NCBI RefSeq assembly: GCF_002754245.1
Contig: NZ_PEEX01000001.1
Span: 3,204,001 to 3,268,000, forward strand
Direction: 5' to 3'
Source of the DNA: Chryseobacterium sp. 52
GTDB lineage: Bacteria; Bacteroidota; Bacteroidia; Flavobacteriales; Weeksellaceae
DNA length: 64,000 bases
Numbering within the stretch: the stretch's first letter is position 1; every line of letters begins with the position of its first letter. Position numbers and translations under genes: made by a program. A model generated the notes under the pieces. That model was not told the DNA's origin, ran no database searches, and saw only the letters and a program-made list of their open reading frames with translations. Positions 9,209-17,556 of this stretch are shown in pieces.

Positions 9209-9625
9209 ATGAAAAAATTAAATATTTCAGTTTTTATTTCTCTAACAATGGTTGCATGGGCGCTCTCATTTTTTCTTATTTCCTGCACTCAGGATAAAGT
9301 AAAAAAGACTACCCCGGAAAAAGAACCTCTTTGCTGGAAGGATATCCGGATCGGCGAACTGCCACCGGAAGGGGCTTATGACGGTATTGACAGTCTGGTA
9401 AAAAAGTGGAATCTATGCTACGAAAGGATAGAAACGGGATGTGAGGTAACGGACAGTATTACAAAATTGCAAGGGCAGTATGAGCGTTCCAATAACATAT
9501 ACTTCAAAAGTCTTGAAAAAAAATTAGGCAAAAACTGGAAACAGCAGTTTGATAAAGAACTTCATGTATCAGACAGTATCAACTGGATAAAAATCAACAG
9601 GGAAATAGACCGTTTGAACCCATAA
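9209..9625 (+). CDS. Hypothetical lipoprotein
   Basis: A 138-residue protein with a clear lipoprotein signal (MKKLNISVFISLTMVAW, then SFFLISC with the lipidated Cys at about residue 26). The mature part is Lys/Glu-rich and probably helical. The four Cys include CW and CY pairs that could form disulfides in the periplasm. No family is recognised. A long inverted repeat follows it. Confidence 0.6.
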   Translation: MKKLNISVFISLTMVAWALSFFLISCTQDKVKKTTPEKEPLCWKDIRIGELPPEGAYDGIDSLVKKWNLCYERIETGCEVTDSITKLQGQYERSNNIYFKSLEKKLGKNWKQQFDKELHVSDSINWIKINREIDRLNP

Positions 9626-9677
9626 TAGCTAAATAGGGAGTATGTAATTTCCATATTAAAGTTGTAATAAGTAAGTG

Positions 9678-9742
9678 ATAGTAATTTCCTTCTATTTTAG
9701 AAACGTTTTATAAGAACTCCTAAAATATAAGGAAATTACTAT
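9678..9742. repeat. Long inverted repeat (23-bp arms, 19-nt loop)
   Basis: The arm at 9678-9700 and the arm at 9720-9742 are reverse complements with a single mismatch. A further direct copy of the GTAATTTCC core sits at 9644-9652. The loop contains the palindrome AAACGTTT. It lies between convergent genes, so it could be a terminator, but the AT-rich stem without a T-run is unlike the other terminators in this window. Confidence 0.7.
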
Positions 9743-9824
9743 TTGATTTATAAAAAGATAAGCATACGACTACCTCAAAGCTTACTAATACCTTTTGAAA
9801 TAATGAATAAAGCTTCAACAATAT

Positions 9825-10589
9825 TTAGTTTAAAATTTCATTCATTTCTGTTAAAATAATTGGTTTTCCATCCGTAACCACAATGGTGTGTTCATGCTGT
9901 GCCATATAACCGCCTTTATTGCCTGCCATCGTCCAGCCGTCATTTAGCTCTACAGCAATATTTGAGGATGTTGAGATGAAAGTCTCAATGGCAACAACAG
10001 AATTTTTTTTGAATCGTCTGGTATCAAAACGGTTTTTATAATTAAGCAATTCATCAGGCTGCTCATGCAGACTTCTTCCAATACCATGTCCGGCAAGGTT
10101 TCTGATCACTTTAAAACCTCTTTTTTTAGCTTCTGATTCCATAAGAAATCCAATATCCGCTATTTTTACCCCTCCCTTGATTGAATTGAGTGTTTTTTGT
10201 AAGATTTCTTTAGAAGCATTTACTAATTTTTGATGCTGATAAATGTCTTTTCCAACCACAAAAGAACCTCCATTGTCTGACCAGTATCCGTTGAGCTCTG
10301 CTGAAACATCAATATTAATTAAATCTCCCTCTTTCAAAATCCTTTTATCTGAAGGAATACCGTGGCAAAACTCCTGATCTACACTAATGCATGTCCAACC
10401 CGGAAATCCGTATGTCAGATAGGGAGCGGATTTCGCACCAAAGTCGGAGAGGATCTTCGCTCCATACTCATCAATTTCCTTAGTAGTCATACCAGGCTGA
10501 GCATAATGAATCATCTCTTTTAAAGTATATGCAACGGCTTCACTTGCTTTTTGCATTCCCTTCAATTCATGTTCATTTGTTATAGACAT
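9825..10589 (-). CDS. map: Methionine aminopeptidase, type I
   Basis: A 254-residue pita-bread metallopeptidase that removes the initiator Met. All five metal ligands can be placed: two Asp in NIDVSAELNGYWSDNGGSF, His in GHGIGRSLHEQP, Glu in VAIETFIS and Glu in QHEHTIVV. The N-terminal substrate-loop region PYLTYGFPGWTCISVDQEFCHGIPS is typical. It is not in a ribosomal-protein operon, so it may be a second copy in the genome. Confidence 0.92.
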   Translation of the reverse strand: MSITNEHELKGMQKASEAVAYTLKEMIHYAQPGMTTKEIDEYGAKILSDFGAKSAPYLTYGFPGWTCISVDQEFCHGIPSDKRILKEGDLINIDVSAELNGYWSDNGGSFVVGKDIYQHQKLVNASKEILQKTLNSIKGGVKIADIGFLMESEAKKRGFKVIRNLAGHGIGRSLHEQPDELLNYKNRFDTRRFKKNSVVAIETFISTSSNIAVELNDGWTMAGNKGGYMAQHEHTIVVTDGKPIILTEMNEILN

Positions 10590-10896
10590 AATTCTGTTCT
10601 TTTGGGTTAATTAGTATCAGAAACTGTAAAGTTAATAAATTTTCAAAAAAATATTTTATCCGATAAAAAAAGATCACTGCTATTTTGCATCAATAATTTC
10701 ATTAAGAATAGGGTGAAAAATCATCTTTCTTACATCAGGAGAGCTACTTACGAATTATACAGTATATTCATTAAATAACATTTATGTTAATGGAATATTA
10801 AGTTATAAAAATATTTAATTATTTTTTTCGAAAAAATATAAACATATTGTAATTATTCTTATCTTAGTGATGTATTAATCATATAAATTTTATATC
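10590..10896. other. Divergent intergenic region (map / bacteriocin-like peptide)
   Basis: A very AT-rich 307-bp region between divergent genes. Poly-A and poly-T tracts lie around 10620-10660 and 10810-10850. TATCTTAG near 10860 is one base from the TAnnTTTG element and may serve the peptide gene. I see no ORF or structured element. Confidence 0.4.
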
Positions 10897-11181
10897 ATGA
10901 AAAACTTTAAAAAATTAGACAGAAACGAATTGAAAACTATTTCAGGTAATGGACTATTTGATAACATTGGCGGTGTAATAGGTGGCCTAGGAGGTGTAGT
11001 TGGCGGCGTAGTAGGCGGCGTAGGGACTATCGTAGGTGGAGTAGTAGGTGGAGTTGGTAATACAGTAGGAGGCGCAGTGAATGCTGCAGGTGTTCTTGTA
11101 GGTACTACATTATGCAATGTTCAGTGTGTCATCAATGGTGTAGTTCATATTCAGGTTCTTTCATGTGGATCTACTTGCTAA
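10897..11181 (+). CDS. Glycine-rich bacteriocin-like / RiPP-type precursor peptide
   Basis: A 94-residue peptide with a leader (MKNFKKLDRNELKTISGNG) of the type seen on Chryseobacterium 'bacteriocin-like' peptides, where a KLxRxELKxIxG helix ends in a Gly-rich cleavage site. The core is an extremely low-complexity Gly/Val track with VVGGVVGGVG-type units, then a C-terminal block with four Cys spaced CNVQC and CGSTC. I infer leader removal on export and disulfide formation or another Cys modification. No modification enzyme or dedicated transporter lies nearby. A strong terminator follows. Confidence 0.7.
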   Translation: MKNFKKLDRNELKTISGNGLFDNIGGVIGGLGGVVGGVVGGVGTIVGGVVGGVGNTVGGAVNAAGVLVGTTLCNVQCVINGVVHIQVLSCGSTC

Positions 11182-11208
11182 GATCAACAGGTAATTGAAA
11201 AAAAGTAT

Positions 11209-11234
11209 ACCGCTCTGAAAAGAGCGGTTTTTTT
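11209..11234 (+). terminator. Rho-independent terminator after peptide gene
   Basis: Stem ACCGCTCT (11209-11216) / AGAGCGGT (11221-11228) with a 4-nt loop, followed by a T-run. Confidence 0.9.
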
Positions 11235-11439
11235 ATGCCTTTTTTTAAGGGTCCCTTTAGGATGTAGTGTTCCAATAAGTTAATTAAAATAACGAAAAAA
11301 CAAAATATTGAGTATTTTTTTCTCAAAACAACAAGGTATTTAATGATTATGATGAATAAAAACAGAAAACACTGTTTTCATCATAACTATTGTTAAACTT
11401 TAGTTAGATTTGTTATTCTTTACCTAAAAAATATCAAAA

Positions 11440-13668
11440 ATGAGAATTAAACAATTACTTTATCTGGGGATATTCATTTTATCCATCTCCTTAGGGAAAG
11501 CCCAGGATTTTTTCACCACGATCAGTGAAAGATCCATCAAGGCAGATCCGAAAAGCAGAACGGTACAACCCGAAAAGTTTCAAACCTATTCATTGGATAT
11601 AAATGGAATGAAAGCTTATTTTAATTCAGTTCCGGAACTGAGAGACGGGGAGCCTAAAGACAAAGCACCCGTTATTATCTTACCGATGCCTGACGGGACA
11701 AAAGCAAAATTTAAAATCTGGAAATCTTCAGTAATGGCTCCGGAATTGGCTCAAAAATTCCCCCAACTGGTCACTTTCACGGGACAAGGAATTGATGATC
11801 AATACGCTACCATCAAACTGGATTTTACAGAGCTAGGATTTCATGCACAGATAAAATCGGTAATAACCGGTGACCTATATATTGATCCTTACGCAAAGAA
11901 TAATATCAGTAATTATATTATTTATAAGAAGAGCGATTTGATTGATAAAAATCCAAGAATTTGCGGAACTAAAGACGAAGACATTGCACCAGAAAAAAAA
12001 AATCTTCAAAAAAGCGTTACCCAAAGCGTAGGAACTCAAATTAGAACTTTCAGATTAGCAGTAGCTTGTACCGGTGAATACGCAAAAGCAGCCACGGGAT
12101 TAACCAGTCCTACTGTAGCTCAAACCCTATCAGCTATTGTAACCTCTGTCAACAGGGTAAATGGAGTTTATGAACAGGAAGTAGCGGTAAGGTTGATATT
12201 AATTGCTACTGAAGCCAACATCATCTTTACAGATCCTAATACAGATCCTTTTAACGGGAATGATGATGCAGATACATTAATTAATGAAAGCCAAACACAG
12301 ATTAATTTATTAATAGGCGCTGCAAATTATGATGTAGGCCATACTTTTAGTACCGGAGGTGGAGGATTAGCGGGATCAGGAATATGTGATGCCAACAACA
12401 AAGCAAGTGGAATTACCGGCTCATCTAATCCTGTTGGGGATCCTTATGATATAGACTTTGTAGCTCATGAAGTAGGACATCAATTTGCCGGCCCACACAC
12501 CTTTAATGCGACAACAGGAAGTTGCGCAGGCAATCGCGAAGCTGCAAATGCGGTAGAGCCTGGAAGCGGAATTACAATTATGGCATATGCTGGTATTTGT
12601 GGTACTACTAATAATTTAGCTCCAAACAGTATTCCTACTTTCCACACCAACTCATTTCAATCAATCACTACGGAAGTTCAATCACTATCATGCCAGGTGA
12701 CGACTCCTGTTGCCAATACAGCTCCTGTTGTCAATGCAGGAAATAATTATACCATTCCTAAAGGAACACCATTTAAGTTAACAGGCTCTGCAACTGATGC
12801 ACAAAATAATGCACTTACTTATTCATGGGAACAAAATGATGCAGGACCAGAAGGAAACTGGAATGCACCAACAGGAAATGCAGCTATCTTCAGATCATTT
12901 GTACCGGTAACTGTTCCATACAGATATTTTCCAAAACTTACAGATGTAATCAATAACGTTACAACCAAGGGAGAGATCTTACCATCCTATGGAAGAACCA
13001 TGGAGTTCAGATTGACGGTGAGAGATAATAACGCAGGTTGTGCCGGGGTTGCCAATGATGATGCAATGATTACGGTTAACGGAAACTCAGGACCATTTAT
13101 GGTTACAGCGCCAATAACAGCAGTAAGCTGGACAGGGAATTCTTCTCAAACTATTACATGGAATGTTGCCAATACAACCGCTGCTCCGGTAAGTTGCGCG
13201 AATGTGAGTATTTTCCTTTCAACAGACGGAGGGCTTACTTATCCTACCACTATTGTCGCTTCTACTGCAAATGACGGCTCTGAGACTATTATTGTTCCTA
13301 ATATGAGTACAACACAAGCCAGAATTATGGTTGCAGGACAGGGCAATGTATTTTATAATATTAACCCTGTTAATTTTACAATTAATAAAACCCTGGGTAC
13401 CAGTGAAACAGCTGGCAATAAAGATGTATTCGTAGTATATCCCAATCCAAGTAAGGGACTTCTGAATATTAAATTTACCAATTCCAACGAGAACTATGAT
13501 ATTATGATATATGATGTAAGCGGAAGATTGGCATTCAGTAAGCTGAATAATACATTAGACTCAGATAAAGTGAGTACCTTTAATTTATCTCACTTAATGA
13601 CTGGAGATTACCTGATTAAGATTACAACTAAAAACATGGAGAAAACCGTTAAATGGGTTAAAGAATAA
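11440..13668 (+). CDS. Secreted metzincin zinc metalloprotease with T9SS sorting domain
   Basis: A 742-residue exported protease. Residues 1-21 are a signal peptide ending KAQ. A propeptide follows to about residue 200. The reprolysin-like catalytic domain has HEVGHQFAGPH (His343-Glu344), the HExxHxxGxxH zinc motif, and ITIMAYAGIC as the Met-turn. Residues ~425-545 look like a PKD/Ig-type domain (TAPVVNAGNNYTIPKGT), then a second beta-sandwich (QTITWNVANTT). The C-terminal ~70 residues (VFVVYPNPSKGLLNIKF up to EKTVKWVKE) are a type A T9SS sorting domain. It probably degrades extracellular protein. TAGATTTG at 11405-11412 is a candidate -7 element. Confidence 0.9.
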   Translation: MRIKQLLYLGIFILSISLGKAQDFFTTISERSIKADPKSRTVQPEKFQTYSLDINGMKAYFNSVPELRDGEPKDKAPVIILPMPDGTKAKFKIWKSSVMAPELAQKFPQLVTFTGQGIDDQYATIKLDFTELGFHAQIKSVITGDLYIDPYAKNNISNYIIYKKSDLIDKNPRICGTKDEDIAPEKKNLQKSVTQSVGTQIRTFRLAVACTGEYAKAATGLTSPTVAQTLSAIVTSVNRVNGVYEQEVAVRLILIATEANIIFTDPNTDPFNGNDDADTLINESQTQINLLIGAANYDVGHTFSTGGGGLAGSGICDANNKASGITGSSNPVGDPYDIDFVAHEVGHQFAGPHTFNATTGSCAGNREAANAVEPGSGITIMAYAGICGTTNNLAPNSIPTFHTNSFQSITTEVQSLSCQVTTPVANTAPVVNAGNNYTIPKGTPFKLTGSATDAQNNALTYSWEQNDAGPEGNWNAPTGNAAIFRSFVPVTVPYRYFPKLTDVINNVTTKGEILPSYGRTMEFRLTVRDNNAGCAGVANDDAMITVNGNSGPFMVTAPITAVSWTGNSSQTITWNVANTTAAPVSCANVSIFLSTDGGLTYPTTIVASTANDGSETIIVPNMSTTQARIMVAGQGNVFYNINPVNFTINKTLGTSETAGNKDVFVVYPNPSKGLLNIKFTNSNENYDIMIYDVSGRLAFSKLNNTLDSDKVSTFNLSHLMTGDYLIKITTKNMEKTVKWVKE

Positions 13669-13695
13669 AAATAATTATAATCCAAAATTTTATTA

Positions 13696-13728
13696 AAAAG
13701 GTTGTTTTCCAATGAAAACAGCCTTTTG
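13696..13728 (+). terminator. Terminator hairpin after metalloprotease gene
   Basis: Arms AAAAGGTTGTTTTC (13696-13709) and GAAAACAGCCTTTT (13714-13727) pair almost fully around a 4-nt loop, with a U-rich 3' side. Confidence 0.7.
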
Positions 13729-13847
13729 TATTTTAAACTATGGATATAAAGTATTAGAATTTGGTAGTATTTTGAGATTTTGCAAGTGTTCGGCTTTGAT
13801 CACTTTATTTTTAAACTTATTTTCTCAAAATATCATATCATTAAACA

Positions 13848-14015
13848 ATGTTTCATAAATTTATCAAGGATGAGTTTAAGGTAATAAAATATAAAATTGG
13901 ATATGCTCAAGTTTCTACCAAACACCAAAATTTGGATTTGCAAATTGAAGCATTAGAAAAAGCAGGTTGTGAAAAAAATGATCAGGAGAAAATTATCGCA
14001 CCGCTAAAAAATGAA
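13848..14015 (+). pseudogene. Remnant of a serine resolvase N-terminus
   Basis: The frame from 13848 contains KIGYAQVSTKHQNLDLQIEA and then LEKAGCE (about 13893-13982), an obvious resolvase/invertase N-terminus; intact proteins read Y-A-R-V-S-T. Only about 30 residues are left, the conserved Arg of YARVST is Gln, and the frame then drifts into the start of the next gene. It cannot encode an active recombinase. It marks the left edge of the inserted segment that runs to about 19.4 kb. Confidence 0.75.
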
Positions 14016-14017
14016 CG

Positions 14018-15268
14018 ATGGACAGAAAAGAATTTTTTAAAAATAGCTTACTTGCTTCAGGAGCAATTTTATTTCCGAGTGCTGTTTGGGCATTAGACAG
14101 AAGTTTAACGGCAAATAATTCAAATGTAACAGAAAACGGAGAACCTGAATTTAGCTATACTAATCCATTTGTACCCATTTGGTGTGAAGGAGATGATTAT
14201 TCACAAGCCATTATAAAACCAACCATTTTTTATAAAGAAGTTTCAGGCACAAAAATAGAAATAGAAAATATGCCTGCATATAAAACCCAAAGTCATTTTG
14301 GAGAATGTAAGGCCTTTAGTTTAGCTGCAATTCTACAACAATATGTAAACACTAAATGGAAAAGCGATATTCCAGACCCTAAAAATCCACCAGCGGATAT
14401 GGCAATATCACATTTTGGTTTAATGTCTTACACAAATAGGGCGAGATATAATGGAAAAAGTTTGGAAAACCTTTTAGCTAAAGGATATAGTAAAAAAGAT
14501 TTAGAAATAAAGGGATTAGACTATTCATTACAATTTAATCAAGAGGAAGGAAGAGAAATGGGAGATGTAATTGATGAATTATCAAAAAGTGGTAATAGAC
14601 TAATTCTAGAAAATTGCAAACCTTTTGAAAATTTGACAAAAGAATTTAATCCTAAACTTAACAATGGACTCATTAAAAAAGAGGAATTTATAAATTATTT
14701 AAAGAATATTTTTCAATCTCTAAAAAATTCCAAAGTACAAAATATCAAAGAATGTACTGCAGAAATAAATACACTTAATAATTTTGTAAATTTAAATTTC
14801 AATCAAGAAACATTAAAAAAAGCACTAACAAAAGATAGTTTTGATGAGTTCTTATATAGTTTATTTTTTGATGAATGCAAAATGGAAAATTTCCCTTCAG
14901 GTTTTAGAGCAGCTACATTTCCATTAGACTCAATGAATGTAACTTACAATGATATTAAACTTCAAGTAATTAAAGGTTTAAATATTGGCAAACCAGTTCT
15001 TTTCCCTTCATTATGTACTTCACAAAACGTAGGCGAGATTTGTAACGAATCACATTCTTTGGTAATATCAGGCTTCAAAAAGGTTAAAAACGGAAATACC
15101 CAAAAAGATGTACTTAAAATTCATAATTCCTGGGGAGAAGAATGGCAAAAAAAAAATAATGAGGGTTGGATTGACGCAGATATATTTGTACAAAATGTAG
15201 CAAAATTAAAAACTGTTGATGGTAATTATAGAATTGGTTCTTCAAGTGTAATATGGTTAGATGGATAA
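14018..15268 (+). CDS. Papain-like (C1 family) cysteine peptidase, exported
   Basis: A 416-residue protein. The N-terminus MDRKEFFKNSLLASGAILF resembles a degraded Tat or Sec signal. The C1 triad is visible: Gln91 and Cys97 in QSHFGECKAFSLA (oxyanion Gln six residues before Cys, as in papain), His in ESHSLVISGF, and Asn in IHNSWGEEW. A ~170-residue Lys/Asn-rich insertion lies between Cys and His. The gene is more AT-rich than the neighbouring metalloprotease gene and is followed 13 bp later by the first attC-like palindrome, so it looks like cassette cargo whose own 5' boundary has been lost into the resolvase remnant. Confidence 0.8.
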   Translation: MDRKEFFKNSLLASGAILFPSAVWALDRSLTANNSNVTENGEPEFSYTNPFVPIWCEGDDYSQAIIKPTIFYKEVSGTKIEIENMPAYKTQSHFGECKAFSLAAILQQYVNTKWKSDIPDPKNPPADMAISHFGLMSYTNRARYNGKSLENLLAKGYSKKDLEIKGLDYSLQFNQEEGREMGDVIDELSKSGNRLILENCKPFENLTKEFNPKLNNGLIKKEEFINYLKNIFQSLKNSKVQNIKECTAEINTLNNFVNLNFNQETLKKALTKDSFDEFLYSLFFDECKMENFPSGFRAATFPLDSMNVTYNDIKLQVIKGLNIGKPVLFPSLCTSQNVGEICNESHSLVISGFKKVKNGNTQKDVLKIHNSWGEEWQKKNNEGWIDADIFVQNVAKLKTVDGNYRIGSSSVIWLDG

Positions 15269-15277
15269 ATTGCCCAG

Positions 15278-15412
15278 CAGGTAACAAGGGTTTTGCGTCA
15301 GGCGGGCTGAAGTGCAAAATTCAACAGCAGTTTTTTAATTGAACTTTAGTAATAATATCGGCTTTTGTGCTTCGATTTCCGCCACTTCGCCAAGCTGAAA
15401 AACGTTAGCCGT
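15278..15412 (+). repeat. attC-like recombination site, copy 1
   Basis: An imperfect palindrome of about 126 bp running from TAACAAGG (15282) to CGTTA (15403-15407). The outer arms (TTTTGCGTCAGGCGGG and its partner ending 15403) pair imperfectly; the inner arms GAAGTGCAAAA and TTTTGTGCTTC pair 9 of 11. The central 77 bp (15304-15380) is identical to copy 2 except for one base. The left outer sequence is GCAGGTAAC and the right is GTTAGCCGT, which do not match each other, as expected when neighbouring cassettes have different origins. Confidence 0.75.
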
Positions 15413-15460
15413 CATTGTAAAGCAACACCCAACTAACCGACAGACATAGAAAATGTATAA

Positions 15461-16039
15461 ATGAATACGGACTTATTTTTTCAAAAAATTAGGACATATC
15501 ACAACATTTCAGAGCGAGCCGAAAAAGCTTGGGCTGAACTTGTGACCTACAAAATATATATAAAAGGCGACAACTTTATCAGTATTGGACAATACCCAAC
15601 AAAAGTTGCTTTTGTTATTAACGGACTATTCTCTCAAAACTTTATTACTGACGAAGGCGATGTAGTAATAAAATACTTTTTCCCTGAACAAAGAATGGCT
15701 ACTTCTTTAAGTGCAATGTTAGGCAAATACCCAAGTCTATTTTACATTGAAGCCATCGAAGACACAACAGTTTTTGAATACGACTTTTTTGAATTTAAAA
15801 AACTCTTTGACAAGCACCCGGACATTGCACAATTTTACATTGCCTACAATGAATTGCATTGGATTATTGAAAAAGAGCCATTGGAAATTGCAATGCGAAC
15901 GGAAACATCTGCAAAGCGGTATGACGACTTTCTAAAAAAATATCCTAAGCTTTTAAAGCGTCTAAAGAAACATCATATTGCCTCCTATTTAGGCATTACT
16001 CCAACGCAGTTGAGCAGAATATTTTTTGCCAACAAATAA
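15461..16039 (+). CDS. Crp/Fnr-family transcriptional regulator
   Basis: A 192-residue protein with a cyclic-nucleotide-binding-like jelly roll (KGDNFISIGQYPTKVAFVING, then GDVVIKYFFPEQRM) and a C-terminal winged helix (KHHIASYLGITPTQLSRIFF). The canonical cAMP-binding Arg/Glu pair is not evident, so the effector is probably not cAMP. It is the first gene of the cassette between palindromes 1 and 2, 50 bp after the putative crossover point, and heads a VOC-DoxX-VOC set that it may control. Confidence 0.85.
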   Translation: MNTDLFFQKIRTYHNISERAEKAWAELVTYKIYIKGDNFISIGQYPTKVAFVINGLFSQNFITDEGDVVIKYFFPEQRMATSLSAMLGKYPSLFYIEAIEDTTVFEYDFFEFKKLFDKHPDIAQFYIAYNELHWIIEKEPLEIAMRTETSAKRYDDFLKKYPKLLKRLKKHHIASYLGITPTQLSRIFFANK

Positions 16040-16131
16040 AGTATTTTTCATTTCCTCAACATTTGTAAAAATTTAGCCGAAAAGGTTGCCACATCTTTGT
16101 ATCATCAAATAACAATTTAAAAATTACAAAA

Positions 16132-16536
16132 ATGGCAACAAGAGTATTTATCAACTTACCAGTGAAAGACCTTGACAAATCAGTATCTTTCTTTACAGCA
16201 CTTGGTTACAGTTTTAACCCACAGTTTACAGACGAAAAAGCAACTTGTATGATTATCAGCGATAACATATTTGCAATGCTTTTGACTGAACCTTATTTTA
16301 AAACATATACCAAAAAGCAAATTTGCGATGCAAAAACTTCAACCGAAGTGCTCATTGCATTAGACACGAATTCAAGAGAAGAAGTGCAACAAATGGTAGC
16401 AAAAGCACAAGAATTAGGTGCGACAATTTATACCGAACCACAAGACCACGGCTGGATGTATCAACACAGTTTTGCTGACCTTGATGGTCACCAATGGGAA
16501 CTTGTTTATATGGACGTAACTCAAATGCCAACTTAA
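16132..16536 (+). CDS. VOC-superfamily (glyoxalase/bleomycin-resistance-like) protein
   Basis: A 134-residue protein with two beta-alpha-beta-beta-beta modules. It opens MATRVFINLPVKDLDKSVSFF and closes HSFADLDGHQWELVYMD, where the terminal Glu is a typical VOC metal ligand. This close is common to the PhnB/YaeR-like subgroup. The substrate is unknown. It is separated from the Crp gene by 92 bp and followed closely by the DoxX gene. Confidence 0.85.
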   Translation: MATRVFINLPVKDLDKSVSFFTALGYSFNPQFTDEKATCMIISDNIFAMLLTEPYFKTYTKKQICDAKTSTEVLIALDTNSREEVQQMVAKAQELGATIYTEPQDHGWMYQHSFADLDGHQWELVYMDVTQMPT

Positions 16537-16547
16537 AATCAATGCTA

Positions 16548-16922
16548 ATGAAAAAGGATCAAATTATTTTTTGGACAGTAACTATTATTATTGCGTTAAT
16601 GGAAGCAGTAATACCAATTATTACTTGGATTACAGCACCAGATTTATTGACCGCTGGAACAAAAGCATTAGCATATCCTGATTATTTTGCGTATTCTTTG
16701 GTAATAGCAAAAGTTCTTGGTGTCATAGCAATTGTTTATACAAAAACACCCAGCAAAATAAAAGAATGGGCTTATGCAGGACTTTCTTTTACGCTTATTT
16801 TTGCATTTATAAGTCATTGTTGTGTTGACAGGGATATAAGCTATTTAATTTTACCATTGGTTTTTTTAGCTATACTTATGACTTCATATATTTACAAAGA
16901 CAGAATTAATAACGATAAATAA
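16548..16922 (+). CDS. DoxX-like four-helix membrane protein
   Basis: A protein of about 125 residues starting MKKDQIIFWTVTIIIALMEA (an ATG two codons earlier, at 16542, is equally possible). Four membrane helices and the KEWAYAGLSF motif place it in the DoxX-like PF13564 group. The chromosomal DoxX-like gene at 37067 shares the LGVIA-x-KEWAYAG layout. It starts 11 bp after the VOC stop and ends 4 bp before the next VOC gene, so the trio is an operon. Confidence 0.75.
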   Translation: MKKDQIIFWTVTIIIALMEAVIPIITWITAPDLLTAGTKALAYPDYFAYSLVIAKVLGVIAIVYTKTPSKIKEWAYAGLSFTLIFAFISHCCVDRDISYLILPLVFLAILMTSYIYKDRINNDK

Positions 16923-16926
16923 GACT

Positions 16927-17388
16927 ATGGAAAAAAGCAATTTAATTGAAATGAATAATATCGGAATTGTAGTTGAAAATATCGACAATGCAATTTCATT
17001 TTTTTCAGAAATCGGACTAATAGTTGAAGGTCGTGGAATGGTTGAAGGAGAATGGGCAGGACAAGTAACAGGTCTTGGAAATCAATCTGTGGAAGTAGTT
17101 ATGATGGTTACACCTGACGGACATAGCCGTTTAGAAATTTCAAGATTTATAAAGCCGACAACTATTTCAGACCATAGAACCGCACCAGTAAATTCACTTG
17201 GTTATTTACGAATTATGTTCAGAGTTGATAACATTGATGAATTAGTTCCACGGCTTTTAGAAAAAGGTGCTGAACTTGTTGGAGAAATTGTCAATTATGA
17301 AAATGTTTATAAGCTCTGTTACATTCGTGGGTCAGAAGGATTACTTATTGGACTTGCAGAACAGCTTAATAATAAATCAGAAAAATAA
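16927..17388 (+). CDS. VOC-superfamily protein
   Basis: A 153-residue VOC fold protein opening with MNNIGIVVENIDNAISFFSE and showing SRLEISRFIKPTT and IRGSEGLLIGLAEQL. The last strand retains Gly-rich features but the expected final Glu ligand is shifted, so metal binding is uncertain. It is the last gene before palindrome 2 (8 bp gap). Confidence 0.82.
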   Translation: MEKSNLIEMNNIGIVVENIDNAISFFSEIGLIVEGRGMVEGEWAGQVTGLGNQSVEVVMMVTPDGHSRLEISRFIKPTTISDHRTAPVNSLGYLRIMFRVDNIDELVPRLLEKGAELVGEIVNYENVYKLCYIRGSEGLLIGLAEQLNNKSEK

Positions 17389-17391
17389 CGA

Positions 17392-17528
17392 ACGGCTAAC
17401 AAGGATTTTGCAAAAGTGGGGCTGAAGTGCAAAATTCAACAGCAGTTTTTTAATTGAACTTGAGTAATAATATCGGCTTTTGTGCTTCGATTTCCCGCCC
17501 GAACGCAAGGCCCCGAAACGTTACCTAC
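17392..17528 (+). repeat. attC-like recombination site, copy 2
   Basis: Runs from CGGCTAACAAGG (17393) to CGTTACC (17519-17525), about 127 bp. The outer arms TTTTGCAAAAGTGGGG and CCCGCCCGAACGCAAGG pair imperfectly. The centre (17418-17494) matches copy 1 at 76 of 77 positions. The left end ACGGCTAAC (17392-17400) is the exact 9-bp reverse complement of the start of the same cassette, GTTAGCCGT (15404-15412). Confidence 0.78.
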
Positions 17529-17556
17529 AAGCTTAAAACAACGCCACTCTCAAAAA

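Noticed and set aside
10890..11117. Minus-strand Pro/Thr-rich ORF
   Set aside because: It is the antisense shadow of the Gly/Val repeat peptide; Gly and Val codons read as Pro and Thr on the other strand.
15282..15407. Reading the three long palindromes as terminators or MITEs
   Set aside because: They have no T-run and no terminal target duplications, and their outer ends match the far end of the neighbouring cassette rather than their own partner, which neither explanation predicts.
17482..17556. N-terminal extension of the second Crp/Fnr gene
   Set aside because: The extra codons read through the attC-like palindrome and the cassette start; the ATG at 17557 matches the family length.
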